Positions 15,780 to 24,247 of a stretch of DNA of 36,850 nucleotides are shown piece after piece. Source of the stretch: Candidatus Stramentimicrobium fermentans. Its GTDB lineage: Bacteria > Atribacterota > Phoenicimicrobiia > Phoenicimicrobiales > Stramentimicrobiaceae. Location of the stretch: contig JAAYOB010000031.1 of assembly GCA_012520575.1 (NCBI GenBank), forward strand, positions 1-36,850, given 5' to 3'. Made by a program: the position numbers and the translations under genes. Positions within the stretch are counted from its first letter, which is position 1. The number at the start of each line of letters is the position of its first letter. The notes under the pieces were generated by a model. That model was given only the letters and a program-made list of their open reading frames with translations. It did no database searches and was not told the DNA's origin.

Positions 15780-16454
15780 ATGAACGTAAAAAATGATGAG
15801 ATAATTAAAAAAACAGAAGAATTTGCGCAAAGATTTTTCCGGCAAGAGGCTACCGGACATGACTGGTGGCATACCCATAGGGTAAGAACATTAGCTCTGA
15901 AGATAGCCCAAGAAGAAGTGGCAGACCCGTTCATAGTGGAAATGGCTGCCCTACTCCATGATATTGGTGATTATAAGTTTTCTGACGGTGATGAACAGAA
16001 AGGCAGAGAGATTGTTTCCCACTATTTACATTTATTACCACTTAGTACTTCTCTTATTGAAAAGATATTGGACATTACCAGTAGCGTTTCTTATATGAAG
16101 ACCCTCTCGCCGGCAGATAAGTCTGCCGAAATAGAGGGTAGTCCTGAATTTAAATCGGTGAGCGATGCCGATAAACTTGATGCTATAGGTGCTATCGGAA
16201 TTGCCCGGGCTTTTACCTATGGTGGTTATTACCATCGACCTGTCTATGACCCGGCCATTCCGCCCAACCCTCACATCTCACAAGAAGAATACAAAACCAC
16301 CGAAGGTCCCTCGCTAAATCATTTTTATGAAAAATTACTCAAACTGAAAGATATGATGCTGACCTCTTGTGGCAAGAAATTAGCCCGGGATAGACATAAT
16401 TTTCTCGTGGAATACCTAAATCGTTTTTATCAGGAATGGGAAGCACAAAAATAA
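15780..16454 (+). CDS. HD-domain phosphohydrolase (YpgQ/YedJ type)
   Basis: This 224-residue cytosolic metal-dependent phosphohydrolase has the HD superfamily pattern: SGHDWWH-like EATGHDWWHTHRVRTLALKI (His31), ALLHDIGDYK (His60-Asp61) and SVSDADKLDAIGAIG (later Asp). The YGGYYHRPVYDP and NHFYEKLLKLKDMM segments are typical of the YpgQ/YedJ subgroup, some members of which hydrolyse (deoxy)nucleoside triphosphates; the natural substrate is uncertain. I prefer ATG 15780 (GGGAAG upstream, normal N-terminus MNVKNDEIIKKTEEF) over GTG 15750 directly after the previous stop. It is probably co-transcribed with the LiaF-like gene. Confidence 0.85.
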   Translation: MNVKNDEIIKKTEEFAQRFFRQEATGHDWWHTHRVRTLALKIAQEEVADPFIVEMAALLHDIGDYKFSDGDEQKGREIVSHYLHLLPLSTSLIEKILDITSSVSYMKTLSPADKSAEIEGSPEFKSVSDADKLDAIGAIGIARAFTYGGYYHRPVYDPAIPPNPHISQEEYKTTEGPSLNHFYEKLLKLKDMMLTSCGKKLARDRHNFLVEYLNRFYQEWEAQK

Positions 16455-16850
16455 AGCGCTTATTTAACTATTTGAATTAGCATCCCAGTAAAAAGTTTTA
16501 CTATAACCTTAGCTTTTGCAATAACGACATTAAAAAAATCTATTATCTTCTATCGGGTGGTGGTAAATCAGAGCAGTACCCTACTCGGTCACACCCGTAG
16601 CTATGAGTCTACGTAAGAAAGTGCTATCTGAGGCCAAACTAATTATTGAGCATGTATCTATCAAAGATTAAAAGGGAAGTTCGTTCATATAGGATAAAAA
16701 GGATATTCCATAACTTACTCTCATCCAATCGGATTGGGGAATCCTTAGTACAAATTGGCCAACTTTTAATTACTACCTCTTGAAATCATTATAATTTAGT
16801 AAGAGAGAAAAAGTACCTACAAAAATTGGACACAGACAAGCTTATTAACA
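16455..16850 (+). other. gap with faint coding-like traces
   Basis: There is no clear gene. Short readings such as SSTLLGHTRSYEST and VLSEAKLIIEHVSIKD near 16575-16670 look protein-like but match nothing I know, and stops surround them. The stretch may be another decayed gene. It ends at the promoter of the metal-type ABC operon. Confidence 0.35.
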
Positions 16851-16879
16851 TTGACAGACCAGTACAAAGATGTTATATT
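16851..16879 (+). promoter_or_regulatory. near-consensus promoter of the FecB-type ABC operon
   Basis: TTGACA (16851-16856) and TATATT (16874-16879) are exactly 17 bases apart. Transcription would begin near 16886, leaving a leader of about 230 bases before the first start codon. Confidence 0.75.
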
Positions 16880-16902
16880 TCTATTTGAAAAATTAAAAAT
16901 TT

Positions 16903-17032
16903 TTACATTCGAGGTATTACATCTAAAGGAGTAAAACCTGTCTCTGGCTTATATGGCCACCTTGTCCATGGTGTAATATCCTGTTGGCACATCAGGAAAC
17001 TGATGCGCCACCCGTGTTTGGAAAGAATGTAA
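16903..17032 (+). ncRNA. structured leader RNA, candidate metal- or cofactor-sensing riboswitch
   Basis: The bases fold into a closed multi-helix domain. P1 is TTACATTC (16903-16910) with GAATGTAA (17025-17032), 8 perfect pairs. P2 is GGTATTACA (16913-16921) with TGTAATATCC (16972-16981), 9 pairs and one bulge. Inside P2 a small hairpin TGGC/GCCA can form (about 16945-16959). P3 is GGC-A-CATCAG (16986-16995), a GAAA tetraloop, then CTGATG-C-GCC (17000-17009). An unpaired ACCCGTGTTTGGAAA joins P3 to P1. An intrinsic terminator follows at once. I do not recognise the class with confidence; a Moco/Tuco-like element is one idea, from the tetraloop and the gene context. THI, cobalamin, SAM and lysine boxes were not found. 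Confidence 0.6.
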
Positions 17033-17058
17033 TGAAAAATAAAGTAATTACAAAAACC

Positions 17059-17088
17059 AAAGTAGCGGGAACGCTACTTTTTTATTTT
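17059..17088 (+). terminator. intrinsic terminator in the leader of the FecB-type operon
   Basis: AAAGTAGCG (17059-17067), loop GGAA, CGCTACTTT (17072-17080), then TTTATTTT. It sits after a promoter and a folded leader and only about 30 bases before the first start codon, so it must be bypassed for expression. This is the usual layout of riboswitch attenuation. Confidence 0.88.
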
Positions 17089-17116
17089 AAAAACAAAATA
17101 AGGAGGATTTTTTGTT

Positions 17117-18145
17117 GTGTTACGGAAAGACAAGTTTTTCTATCTATTTACCATTGTGTTGGTAACATTACTGGCGGTCAGTCTAACTTCTATCGGTGCG
17201 GAAGACAAAATTGTCTTGGTTGATGTTATCGGTCGAGAAATAGTTCTGGATAAACCGGCAACTAAAGTAGTAGGGACCCATAACCCCACTTTAAATGCAG
17301 CGGTAGTTTTAGGCGGTGGGGAAAAATATATTGTCGGTTTCGGTAATAAAGAGATGTCCAGACCGCTTTATGAAGCAGTAATGGATGATTATGATGCAAT
17401 TGTTCAGATTGGCAAGGGCGGTAATATTAATTTTGAAACAGTATTGGCGACCGGTGCAGATTTAGCCATAATTCCAGAGCGGTTTAAAGACCAGGTGGTT
17501 CAGTTTGAAGAAGTCGGTCTCAATGTAATAGTAGCACTACCCAATGAAGAGAGTTTCGATACTATCAGACAGAGCTTGACATTATTAGGAAAAGCATTAG
17601 GTGCTTCCGATAGGGCCGAGATGATTATTGGCTTTATGGATGACCGCATTGAAAATGCCAGAAAAATTACCTCTCAAGCTACCGATAAACAGACCGTTCT
17701 CTTTCTGGGCGGCAGTTCAGCACTTTCCGTTGCACCGGATGCCATGATTCAAACACATCTAATTGAAATAGCCGGTGGCCTGAATGCTGTTTCCGGAGTA
17801 AGCGGAACTGGGAATTTTGTGGAGGTTAATATTGAGCAGATTATTTCCTGGAATCCGGATGTTATTTGGTATCCGGCCTATGCCAGATATACTGCCGAAG
17901 ATTTGCTCAATGACCCTGCCTGGAGCAATATCAATGCTGTTAAGAATAAAAAAGTCTTTGCCTTCCCTTCACAGGTAGAGCCCTGGGATCAGCCCACCGC
18001 CGCACTGGCGCTCGGCATTGCTTGGGCTACCCATAATCTACACCCCGATCTTTATACTCTGGATGAGATTATGGCTGATGTGGACAATTATTACAATATG
18101 GTTTATGGTAAAACTTTTACCGGAGAACAATTAGGAATAAAATAG
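17117..18145 (+). CDS. ABC substrate-binding protein, FecB/BtuF/MolA class
   Basis: This extracytoplasmic binding protein has 342 residues. A signal peptide spans about 1-28 (KFFYLFTIVLVTLLAVSLTS), followed by the class opening VLVDVIGREIVLDKPATKVV. The helical-backbone fold is supported by INFETVLATGADLAIIP (about 111-127) and by NIEQIISWNPDVIWYP. The C-terminal part FAFPSQVEPWDQPTAALALG then WATHNLHPDLYTLDEIM resembles members that carry ferric chelates, cobalamin or molybdate/tungstate. The start is GTG 17117, 10 bases after AGGAGG (17101-17106). It heads an operon with a permease, an ATPase and a DUF364 protein, behind a terminator-bearing leader. The substrate is not determined by sequence. 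Confidence 0.87.
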   Translation: MLRKDKFFYLFTIVLVTLLAVSLTSIGAEDKIVLVDVIGREIVLDKPATKVVGTHNPTLNAAVVLGGGEKYIVGFGNKEMSRPLYEAVMDDYDAIVQIGKGGNINFETVLATGADLAIIPERFKDQVVQFEEVGLNVIVALPNEESFDTIRQSLTLLGKALGASDRAEMIIGFMDDRIENARKITSQATDKQTVLFLGGSSALSVAPDAMIQTHLIEIAGGLNAVSGVSGTGNFVEVNIEQIISWNPDVIWYPAYARYTAEDLLNDPAWSNINAVKNKKVFAFPSQVEPWDQPTAALALGIAWATHNLHPDLYTLDEIMADVDNYYNMVYGKTFTGEQLGIK

Positions 18146-18172
18146 GATAATTATTACCAGACAAGGACCAGT

Positions 18173-19183
18173 ATGGATAACACTAAATTCAGACGGCTAT
18201 TTACCATATTGATTGTTCTTTTAATCATTACCTTTTTTATTTCACTGAGCATAGGAAGATACAGCAACGACCCTCTTGATGTTTTGAATACACTATTTTC
18301 CCGGGCAGGATGGAAAGAGGGTTCTAATCCGATAATGGACAATATAGTCTTCTATGTGCGGATGCCAAGAATAATTGTATCTATGCTGGTAGGTGCTATG
18401 CTATCTCTGTCAGGAGCAGTATATCAGGGGGTTTTTAAAAACCCCCTGATATCACCTGACCTGTTAGGTGTATCCTCGGGTGCCTCAGTAGGTGCGGCCT
18501 TGGCCATCATGTTAGGCGCCTCTCTTGCCCAAAGACAAATCACCGCTTTTTTAGGTGGATTACTTGCCGTTTCTATAACTGCTTTTATTCCCAAGCTATT
18601 CAAAAATCGTAATAATATGATGCTAGTACTTTCCGGGATTATTGTAAGTGGTTTTTTCTGTTCATTGTTATCAATTATGAAATTTGTGGCAGAAGAGCAG
18701 ACCGAACTGGCTTCTATTGTTTTTTGGCAGATGGGCAGTATGGCAAAAGTTCTGGGCAAAGAGATTGTAGCCATTACCCCGGTCTTCATTATCTGTACTA
18801 CCGTACTCCTATTACTTTCCTGGCGTATTAATATACTGTCATTTGGTGATTTAGAGGCAAAGTCATTAGGAATGAATATTACTCAGATTCGGGGAATTAT
18901 TATTGTCTGCGCCAGTCTATTGACCGCCAGTTCAGTTTCTATTAGTGGTACTATCGGATGGATAGGGCTGGTTATACCTCATTTAGGGCGTTTAGCTATT
19001 GGTACTGATAACACCAAAGTAGTACCCATTACAGTAGTTATGGGAGCACTATTTATGTTGGTTATTGATACTTTAGCCCGTACTGTCTCTACAGCGGAAA
19101 TCCCATTGTCGATTTTAACCGGTTTTGTGGGGGCACCTCTTTTTGCCTATTTACTCTATAAGCAAAAAACTCTGGTAGAATAA
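18173..19183 (+). CDS. FecCD-family ABC transporter permease
   Basis: This 336-residue inner-membrane permease of the BtuC/FecCD class probably has ten spans. Family landmarks are VRMPRIIVSMLVGAMLSLSG, YQGVFKNPLISPDLLGVSSG, the helix pair ending GGLLAVSITAFIPKL, LEAKSLGMNITQIRG, and GTIGWIGLVIPHLGRLAIGT with the ATPase-coupling helix. ATG 18173 follows AAGGA. The sequence encoding YQGVFKNPLI contains a perfect 32-bp palindrome at 18421-18452. The gene lies 28 bases after the binding-protein gene and 43 bases before the ATPase gene. Confidence 0.93.
   Translation: MDNTKFRRLFTILIVLLIITFFISLSIGRYSNDPLDVLNTLFSRAGWKEGSNPIMDNIVFYVRMPRIIVSMLVGAMLSLSGAVYQGVFKNPLISPDLLGVSSGASVGAALAIMLGASLAQRQITAFLGGLLAVSITAFIPKLFKNRNNMMLVLSGIIVSGFFCSLLSIMKFVAEEQTELASIVFWQMGSMAKVLGKEIVAITPVFIICTTVLLLLSWRINILSFGDLEAKSLGMNITQIRGIIIVCASLLTASSVSISGTIGWIGLVIPHLGRLAIGTDNTKVVPITVVMGALFMLVIDTLARTVSTAEIPLSILTGFVGAPLFAYLLYKQKTLVE
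18421..18452. repeat. perfect 32-bp palindrome inside the permease gene
   Basis: The left arm ATATCAGGGGGTTTTT (18421-18436) is followed with no spacer by its exact reverse complement (18437-18452). In RNA it would form a stem of about 14 bp, with five consecutive G-C pairs and a TTAA loop. It lies in the conserved FecCD motif, so the protein is intact (YQGVFKNPLIS). The flanking bases do not extend the symmetry. Confidence 0.95.
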
Positions 19184-19226
19184 TTTATTAGTTGAATATG
19201 AGCCTAATTATACATTGGTGATTTCA

Positions 19227-20030
19227 ATGTTAAGAAAAACACAAACATCCTTACAGCTAAAGATTGAACAGGTTAGTTTTTCTTATAATGGTTCTGAGGA
19301 GATATTGAAGAGTATTAGTTTTACGGTCAACTCAGGTCAAATTATCTGTATTTTAGGACCTAATGGAATAGGAAAAACTACTTTACTCACCTGTTTGGCA
19401 AAGTTAAACTCACCCACCAGTGGAAAGATATTATTGAATGGCGAGGATATGAGTTTAATAGAACATCGTACTATCGCCCGCAATGTAGGTTATGTGCCCC
19501 AAACAATTGCTCCCTCTTTTGATTACAGTGTTTTAGAATATGTGGTTACCGGGCTCGCTCCCTGGCTGGGTATCTTTGAAAAACCAAAAGAAGAACACTA
19601 TCAGCAAGCATTACAGGCCTTACAGAAAATTGGGATAGAACATATTAAAGATAAACCCTATACTCGAATCAGTGCCGGAGAACTGCAAATGGTTTCCATT
19701 GCCCGTGTTCTTGCTCAAAAGGTGCAATTTGTACTGATGGACGAACCAACCTCCCACCTTGATTTTGGTAACCAACTAAAGGTTTTAAATATTATTAAAG
19801 AGATGGCGAAAGAAGGTTATGGGATAGTGCTGACCACCCATAATCCTGATCAGGTTCTTTTGTTGGAAGGCAAAGTAGCCGTATTTGACCGAGAACGGCA
19901 ATTTCATTTTGGAAACTGGTCTGATATCCTTAATGATAAACTCTTAAAATCAATTTACGGTGTAACCTTAAAAATTTGCGAAGTCGAACAGGTCTCGAGA
20001 AAGGTGTGCATTGCACCCCGTATTGAGTGA
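19227..20030 (+). CDS. ABC transporter ATP-binding protein, FecE/BtuD class
   Basis: This cytoplasmic ATPase for the FecCD permease carries Walker A GPNGIGKTT, Q-loop GYVPQTIAPSF, Walker B FVLMDEPTSHLDFGNQ and switch TTHNPDQ. The signature reads ISAGELQMVSIARVLAQ, with SAGE instead of the usual SGGE; this variant occurs in related metal-uptake ATPases but is worth noting. I chose ATG 19227 (MLRKTQTSLQLKIEQVSFSY); TTG 19215 is in frame but no better supported, and the ribosome site of either is weak. At 267 residues it has the family length. It is the third gene of the operon and is followed 52 bases later by the DUF364 gene. Confidence 0.9.
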   Translation: MLRKTQTSLQLKIEQVSFSYNGSEEILKSISFTVNSGQIICILGPNGIGKTTLLTCLAKLNSPTSGKILLNGEDMSLIEHRTIARNVGYVPQTIAPSFDYSVLEYVVTGLAPWLGIFEKPKEEHYQQALQALQKIGIEHIKDKPYTRISAGELQMVSIARVLAQKVQFVLMDEPTSHLDFGNQLKVLNIIKEMAKEGYGIVLTTHNPDQVLLLEGKVAVFDRERQFHFGNWSDILNDKLLKSIYGVTLKICEVEQVSRKVCIAPRIE

Positions 20031-20082
20031 TTTTAAGAAAGAATGAAAAAGACAAAGTAAAATAATCAAAGGAAGTGATTTT

Positions 20083-20859
20083 ATGCTAATTGACTCCATC
20101 ATAAAAGAAGCCCGACCATATTTAGCGGAGAGAAAAATAAAAGACGCTGTTTTAGGATTATCTTTAATCGGTATCGAATTAGATAATAATGATATCGGCT
20201 TGGCCTATACGTTACGAAATTACCTTCCGCCCGGCTGTTCGGTCTTCGGCTTTGCTCAGGATATAATCGGTGCCAATGCTTATAAGGTGGCACAATTAGC
20301 AAGTTCCGGTACTGATGATGCTCAAAGAGGAGTAGGGGTAGCTGTTCTTACTGCCGGTACCCGGCAGCTTGCTTTGCATAATGATGATAATAGCGAAGCT
20401 CTTTTTGGTTTAGATGTAAAGCCTACAGATGTGGTAGGGATGATTGGCTGGATTCCACCCGTTGCGGCAAAATTTGCTGAGAAGGCAAAGCAGCTATACG
20501 TATTTGACGAAGGGATCTCTCTTAGTAATGAAAAAGGACCCGCCTATATGAAACCCATGGAAGAGCAAGATAAACTTTTACCTCAGTGCGACTTAGCTGT
20601 TATCACCGGAAGTACTTTTATCAACCATAGCATTGATCATCTTTTAGAGATCTCAGTAAAAGTCCGGGAAATAGTATTAGTCGGATCGTCAACTCCCATG
20701 TATCCACGAGCTTTTGCCCAAACAAAGGTATCGGTGTTAGCCGGCTCCTGGTGGGATAGTCATCAAAAAGAATTTCTCTTTAAAAAAATATCTCTATCCG
20801 GCGGAATTCATCATGTGCAGCCAGCCATGCTCAAAATGTCCGTCCGTATTAAACACTAA
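20083..20859 (+). CDS. DUF364 protein, putative heavy-metal chelation domain
   Basis: This 258-residue cytosolic protein has a DUF4213-like N-terminal part (about 1-100) and a Rossmann-like DUF364 part (about 115-250). Landmarks include VGMIGWIPPVAAKFAEKAKQ (nucleotide-fold start), LYVFDEGI, CDLAVITGSTFINHSIDHLL and VLVGSSTPMYPRAFAQ. Known structures of the family suggest an enolase-N/Rossmann arrangement and a role in heavy-metal handling, but no activity is established. ATG 20083 follows AAAGGAAG. Its place as last gene of an FecB/FecCD operon fits handling of the imported metal or metal chelate in the cytosol; this is an inference from context. Confidence 0.85.
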   Translation: MLIDSIIKEARPYLAERKIKDAVLGLSLIGIELDNNDIGLAYTLRNYLPPGCSVFGFAQDIIGANAYKVAQLASSGTDDAQRGVGVAVLTAGTRQLALHNDDNSEALFGLDVKPTDVVGMIGWIPPVAAKFAEKAKQLYVFDEGISLSNEKGPAYMKPMEEQDKLLPQCDLAVITGSTFINHSIDHLLEISVKVREIVLVGSSTPMYPRAFAQTKVSVLAGSWWDSHQKEFLFKKISLSGGIHHVQPAMLKMSVRIKH

Positions 20860-20982
20860 CCTTATACGAATTCTAAAATATTTTAAATAAAGAAGAATAT
20901 TTTTATAAAAGAAATTATTCTCTAATATCTATACCCTATCTTAAAAATAACTAAATTACCTTTTGATGAGTGTTCCGATAAG

Positions 20983-21012
20983 TTGACATTATATTAAAAA
21001 ATTCTATATAAT
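20983..21012 (+). promoter_or_regulatory. promoter of the symporter gene
   Basis: TTGACA (20983-20988) and TATAAT (21007-21012) are 18 bases apart, about 65 bases before the start codon. Both boxes are perfect. Confidence 0.72.
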
Positions 21013-21078
21013 TATATATAAATAAAGGAATACAGGCTATTATGTATACCTAAAATATCTTAAAAAAGGAGGAAATGT

Positions 21079-22302
21079 GTGAAAAGCAAAATTACTACAA
21101 AAATCCTTATCGGTCTAGTACTAGGAATTATTGCAGGTTTGTTGGTTGGTAAGACACATCTCACTTTTATCAACACCTGGATAAAGCCATTCGGAACATT
21201 ATTCATTCGTATGATTCAGATGTCTATTGTGCCGCTGGTTTTATCTACCTTAGTAGTGGGAGCTAGCAGTATGGGGGATGTCCGGAAATTAGGGCGGATT
21301 GGAGTAAAAACTATTTTATTTTTTCTAATCACCTCTGCTATTGCCATATTTGTTGGTCTTTTTTTAGCGAATGTCATGAAGCCAGGTGTAGGATTAGCAC
21401 TTTTTGACGTCGAAGCAGCAGCAGCTGCCTCACCACCGCATATTCTTCAGATTATTACTGATATGATACCAACCAACTCAATTGGAGCTTTAGCCGCTGG
21501 AAACATGCTTCAGATTATCGCTTTTGCCTTGTTCTTAGGTGTAGGTATCACGCTTGTAGGTGAAAAGGCAAAGCCATTCCACAACTTTTTTGAAAGCTGG
21601 TCGGAAGTAATGTTTCAAATTGTAAGTATTGTAATTGGCTATGCACCTATCGGAGTATTTGCCCTCATGATGCCGGTAGCTGCTGAACATGGTCCAAATG
21701 TACTGGGGCCCCTAGCCAAGGTTATTGTGGCAGTTTATATCGGCTGTATATTACATATGGCAATAGTATACTCAGGTTTGCTCAGTATATTTGCAAGAAT
21801 GAGTCCTGTCAAATTTTTCCGAGGAATATTACCCGCAGCTGTTGTTGCTTTTACCACCTGCAGCAGCAATGCTACCTTGCCTATCACTTTGAAAAATACC
21901 CAGGATATGGGGGTGCCTAAAGATATTTCCAGTTTTGTGGTATCACTAGGGGCAACGGTGCATATGGATGGGACGGCTCTCTATCAGGGAGTATGTGCCT
22001 TGTTTATCGCTCAGGCCTATAATATACCACTAACCTTTACCCAACAGTTAATGATTGTTCTAACTGCGGTACTTGCCTCTATCGGTACTGCCGGTGTACC
22101 AGGTGCCGGTGCCGTTATGCTTACCCTGGTGTTGACTCAATTAAAGCTGCCCTTAGAGGGCGTAGGACTCATCTGGGGAATAGACCGCATACTCGATATG
22201 GCCAGAACAACCGTCAATATTGTAGGGGACTCTGCCGTTGCTATTACCATAGCTGCTACGGAAGGAGAATTGAAACACAATCCTGAAAAAATAGAAACTT
22301 AA
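21079..22302 (+). CDS. dicarboxylate/amino acid:cation symporter (GltP/DctA family)
   Basis: This 407-residue inner-membrane transporter of the DAACS (SLC1-like) family moves glutamate, aspartate or C4-dicarboxylates with Na+ or H+. Six N-terminal helices are followed by the transport core: HP1 TTCSSNATLPIT (259-270), TM7 VHMDGTALYQ (294-303, the NMDGT motif as HMDGT), HP2 ASIGTAGVPGAGAVML (333-348) and TM8 GIDRILDMARTTVNIVGDS (367-385). The arginine at 376 in TM8 corresponds to the residue that binds the side-chain carboxylate in acidic-amino-acid members, so an acidic substrate is likely. GTG 21079 is 6 bases after AAGGAGG. It has its own promoter and stands alone. Confidence 0.94.
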   Translation: MKSKITTKILIGLVLGIIAGLLVGKTHLTFINTWIKPFGTLFIRMIQMSIVPLVLSTLVVGASSMGDVRKLGRIGVKTILFFLITSAIAIFVGLFLANVMKPGVGLALFDVEAAAAASPPHILQIITDMIPTNSIGALAAGNMLQIIAFALFLGVGITLVGEKAKPFHNFFESWSEVMFQIVSIVIGYAPIGVFALMMPVAAEHGPNVLGPLAKVIVAVYIGCILHMAIVYSGLLSIFARMSPVKFFRGILPAAVVAFTTCSSNATLPITLKNTQDMGVPKDISSFVVSLGATVHMDGTALYQGVCALFIAQAYNIPLTFTQQLMIVLTAVLASIGTAGVPGAGAVMLTLVLTQLKLPLEGVGLIWGIDRILDMARTTVNIVGDSAVAITIAATEGELKHNPEKIET

Positions 22303-22335
22303 AATCAACTGGTATAGTATAAAATTTTATGTCAC

Positions 22336-22361
22336 AGGGGTAGAAAATAGCTTCTACCCCT
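22336..22361 (+). terminator. possible terminator hairpin after the symporter
   Basis: AGGGGTAGAA and TTCTACCCCT form a strong 10-bp hairpin, but the following bases (ATTGG) are not a U-tract, so it may act only weakly or as an mRNA-stabilising stem. Confidence 0.5.
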
Positions 22362-23095
22362 ATTGGTAAACCTAAAAATAGAATTATACACACTTCACCA
22401 AAACTAGGCTCATCAACTAATCAATCTTTGCCACACAAAAAGCTATTCAACGATAGAAACCCTTCTCTTAAACAGAAACTGATAGAATAGGCAATATTGC
22501 TATCAAAAAGTAAATACGTGAAAGGTGGCAATAAAGCCACCAGTTTAGCATTGAGTTACCAACCGCCTTATCAGTAGGAATTACTGCTCGATTTTCTATC
22601 CCGACACACTATTCCCAGTTTAGAAACAGTTCGAGATGGAGGGTATTGGTGTGTTGTTGACTTGATTGGGGAGGAAGTGCTCAAAAGGCGTCTCTCCGGC
22701 CATATACAGATAACTAGTAGTTTCAGCCGGATTCTATCAAAAACTGCCAGAGATTGATAAAAAGGTCGGACAGAAGGCCTATTGAGCCATTTGTTCTTTT
22801 GCGCCGCTATTTGTTTTCGCTATTTAGCTTTCAAGGGACCTATCAAGTTAAATTTACTGCTGAGGGTGAATATTTTTTATTAAATTGGCAGTTGTTGGGT
22901 GATTAAAGATCCTAATGCTGTAGATGTATTGGACCCAAATAAGGCGTTGATAAAAGATAAAAAGTACGATAAAATAGCCAATAGTATTTTGATTTTTTAA
23001 TGTTCACTTAATACGGATTAAATGGAATAGTTTTCGCAGTCGTATTATACATACGCATCTTAACGATTTTTTAGTAATTTTGGAGGTTAGGTAAA
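22362..23095 (+). other. long gap with no identifiable gene
   Basis: I found no convincing frame. A short hairpin GGTGGC/GCCACC lies at 22523-22540. A protein-like reading KDPNAVDVLDPNKALIKDKK then YDKIANSILIF and a stop lies at about 22905-23000 and may be the tail of a lost gene; I cannot place it. GGAGGT just before 23096 is the ribosome site of the next gene. Confidence 0.4.
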
Positions 23096-24247
23096 ATGCG
23101 TTTTCAAGAATATGAAGCAAAGGAGATTTTTAAAGAATTTGGCATACCGGTTCCTGAAGGAATAGTAATTAATTCTGATTCTGAAATTATACCGGCAATT
23201 GAAAAGATAGGAATACCAGCTATTCTAAAAGCACAAGTTTTGGTAGGAGGTAGGGGGAAGGCTGGAGGTATAAGAGTTGTCGAAAATCTCGAAGAAGCAG
23301 TTGAAGCATGCCGTGAAATATTTAATAAAAAAATAAAAGGTTATCATGTCAAAGAATTGTTAATTGAAAAAAAATTAGAAATTTTAACAGAGTTGTATTG
23401 TGGAATTACGATAAATAGAACATTAGGCCGCCCCGTTATTATGGTTAGTTCCGAAGGTGGAATTAACATTGAAGAAACTGCGGAGAAAAATCCTAACAAA
23501 ATTTTCACGTTATATTGCGATCCCTTAGTTGACATATACCCTTTTCAAATCGTCAATTTGGTAAAAAATTTAGGTTTAAAAGGAGATGTTTTATTGAAAG
23601 TAAGCCAAATTATTGGTAAGTTATTACAAATATTTAATAAATATAATGGTATCATTGTTGAGGTGAATCCTCTTGTAATTACTAACAATAAACAGGTTTT
23701 GTGCTTAGATGCAGTCATCCAAATAGACGATTCTGCCCTTTTCCGTTATCCTGAATTTCAGGAAAAAAAATTTAATCAAATGGATTACAGTCTGCAAAGA
23801 TTAGAAAAAAAGGGCGCTACCTACGTCCAGCTAGAGGGGAATATTGGCCTTATTTGCAGTGGTGCTGGCTTAGCAATGGCAACCATGGACACGATTAAAT
23901 CCTTTCCTGGTCTTTCACCGGCTAATTTTTTAGAAACCGGTGGCAGTATTACCCCTGAATTAATGGAAGATTGCATGGAAATTGTATTAGAAAGAAATGT
24001 TTTAAAGGGTATTTTTATTAATATTTATGGAGGGATAAACCCAATCCATGAAGGAGCAAAAGGTATTGCTAGAGTTATAAAAGATAGAGAGTTAGAAATA
24101 CCAATTGTAGCAAAAGCGTTAGGAAATAAACAAGAAGAAACTTGGGAAATATTAGAAAAAGCTGGAGTTTATACGTATAAAAAATCTGATACCCACGGTG
24201 CAATTAATTATTTAGCTGAAATATTACATTTAGAGGTCAAAGGATAA
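23096..24247 (+). CDS. sucC: succinate-CoA ligase (ADP-forming) beta subunit-like
   Basis: This ATP-grasp beta subunit is cytosolic and, with the alpha subunit, couples acyl-CoA cleavage to ATP synthesis. Landmarks are FQEYEAKEIFKEFGIPVPEG, ILKAQVLVGGRGKAGGIRVV (nucleotide loop), IIVEVNPLVI (Mg-binding region), and the CoA-ligase domain with GLICSGAGLAMATMDTIKSF, ANFLETGGS and FINIYGG. At 383 residues it is close to E. coli SucC. It overlaps the alpha gene by one base (TAATG). Because korDABC follow, the likely substrate is the acyl-CoA they make. Succinyl-CoA is the simplest choice, but the sequence differs enough that another dicarboxylic or branched acyl-CoA is possible. Confidence 0.88.
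   Translation: MRFQEYEAKEIFKEFGIPVPEGIVINSDSEIIPAIEKIGIPAILKAQVLVGGRGKAGGIRVVENLEEAVEACREIFNKKIKGYHVKELLIEKKLEILTELYCGITINRTLGRPVIMVSSEGGINIEETAEKNPNKIFTLYCDPLVDIYPFQIVNLVKNLGLKGDVLLKVSQIIGKLLQIFNKYNGIIVEVNPLVITNNKQVLCLDAVIQIDDSALFRYPEFQEKKFNQMDYSLQRLEKKGATYVQLEGNIGLICSGAGLAMATMDTIKSFPGLSPANFLETGGSITPELMEDCMEIVLERNVLKGIFINIYGGINPIHEGAKGIARVIKDRELEIPIVAKALGNKQEETWEILEKAGVYTYKKSDTHGAINYLAEILHLEVKG

Noticed and set aside
16903..17032. Leader as a cobalamin, THI, SAM or lysine riboswitch
   Set aside because: The conserved boxes of these classes are not present; only the general multi-helix shape is supported, so the class is left open.
16984..17223. 79-residue frame across the leader and start of the binding-protein gene
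   Set aside because: It runs through the terminator hairpin and overlaps the true gene in another frame.
22523..22540. GGTGGC/GCCACC hairpin as a terminator
   Set aside because: Only 6 bp and no U-tract; no gene ends nearby.
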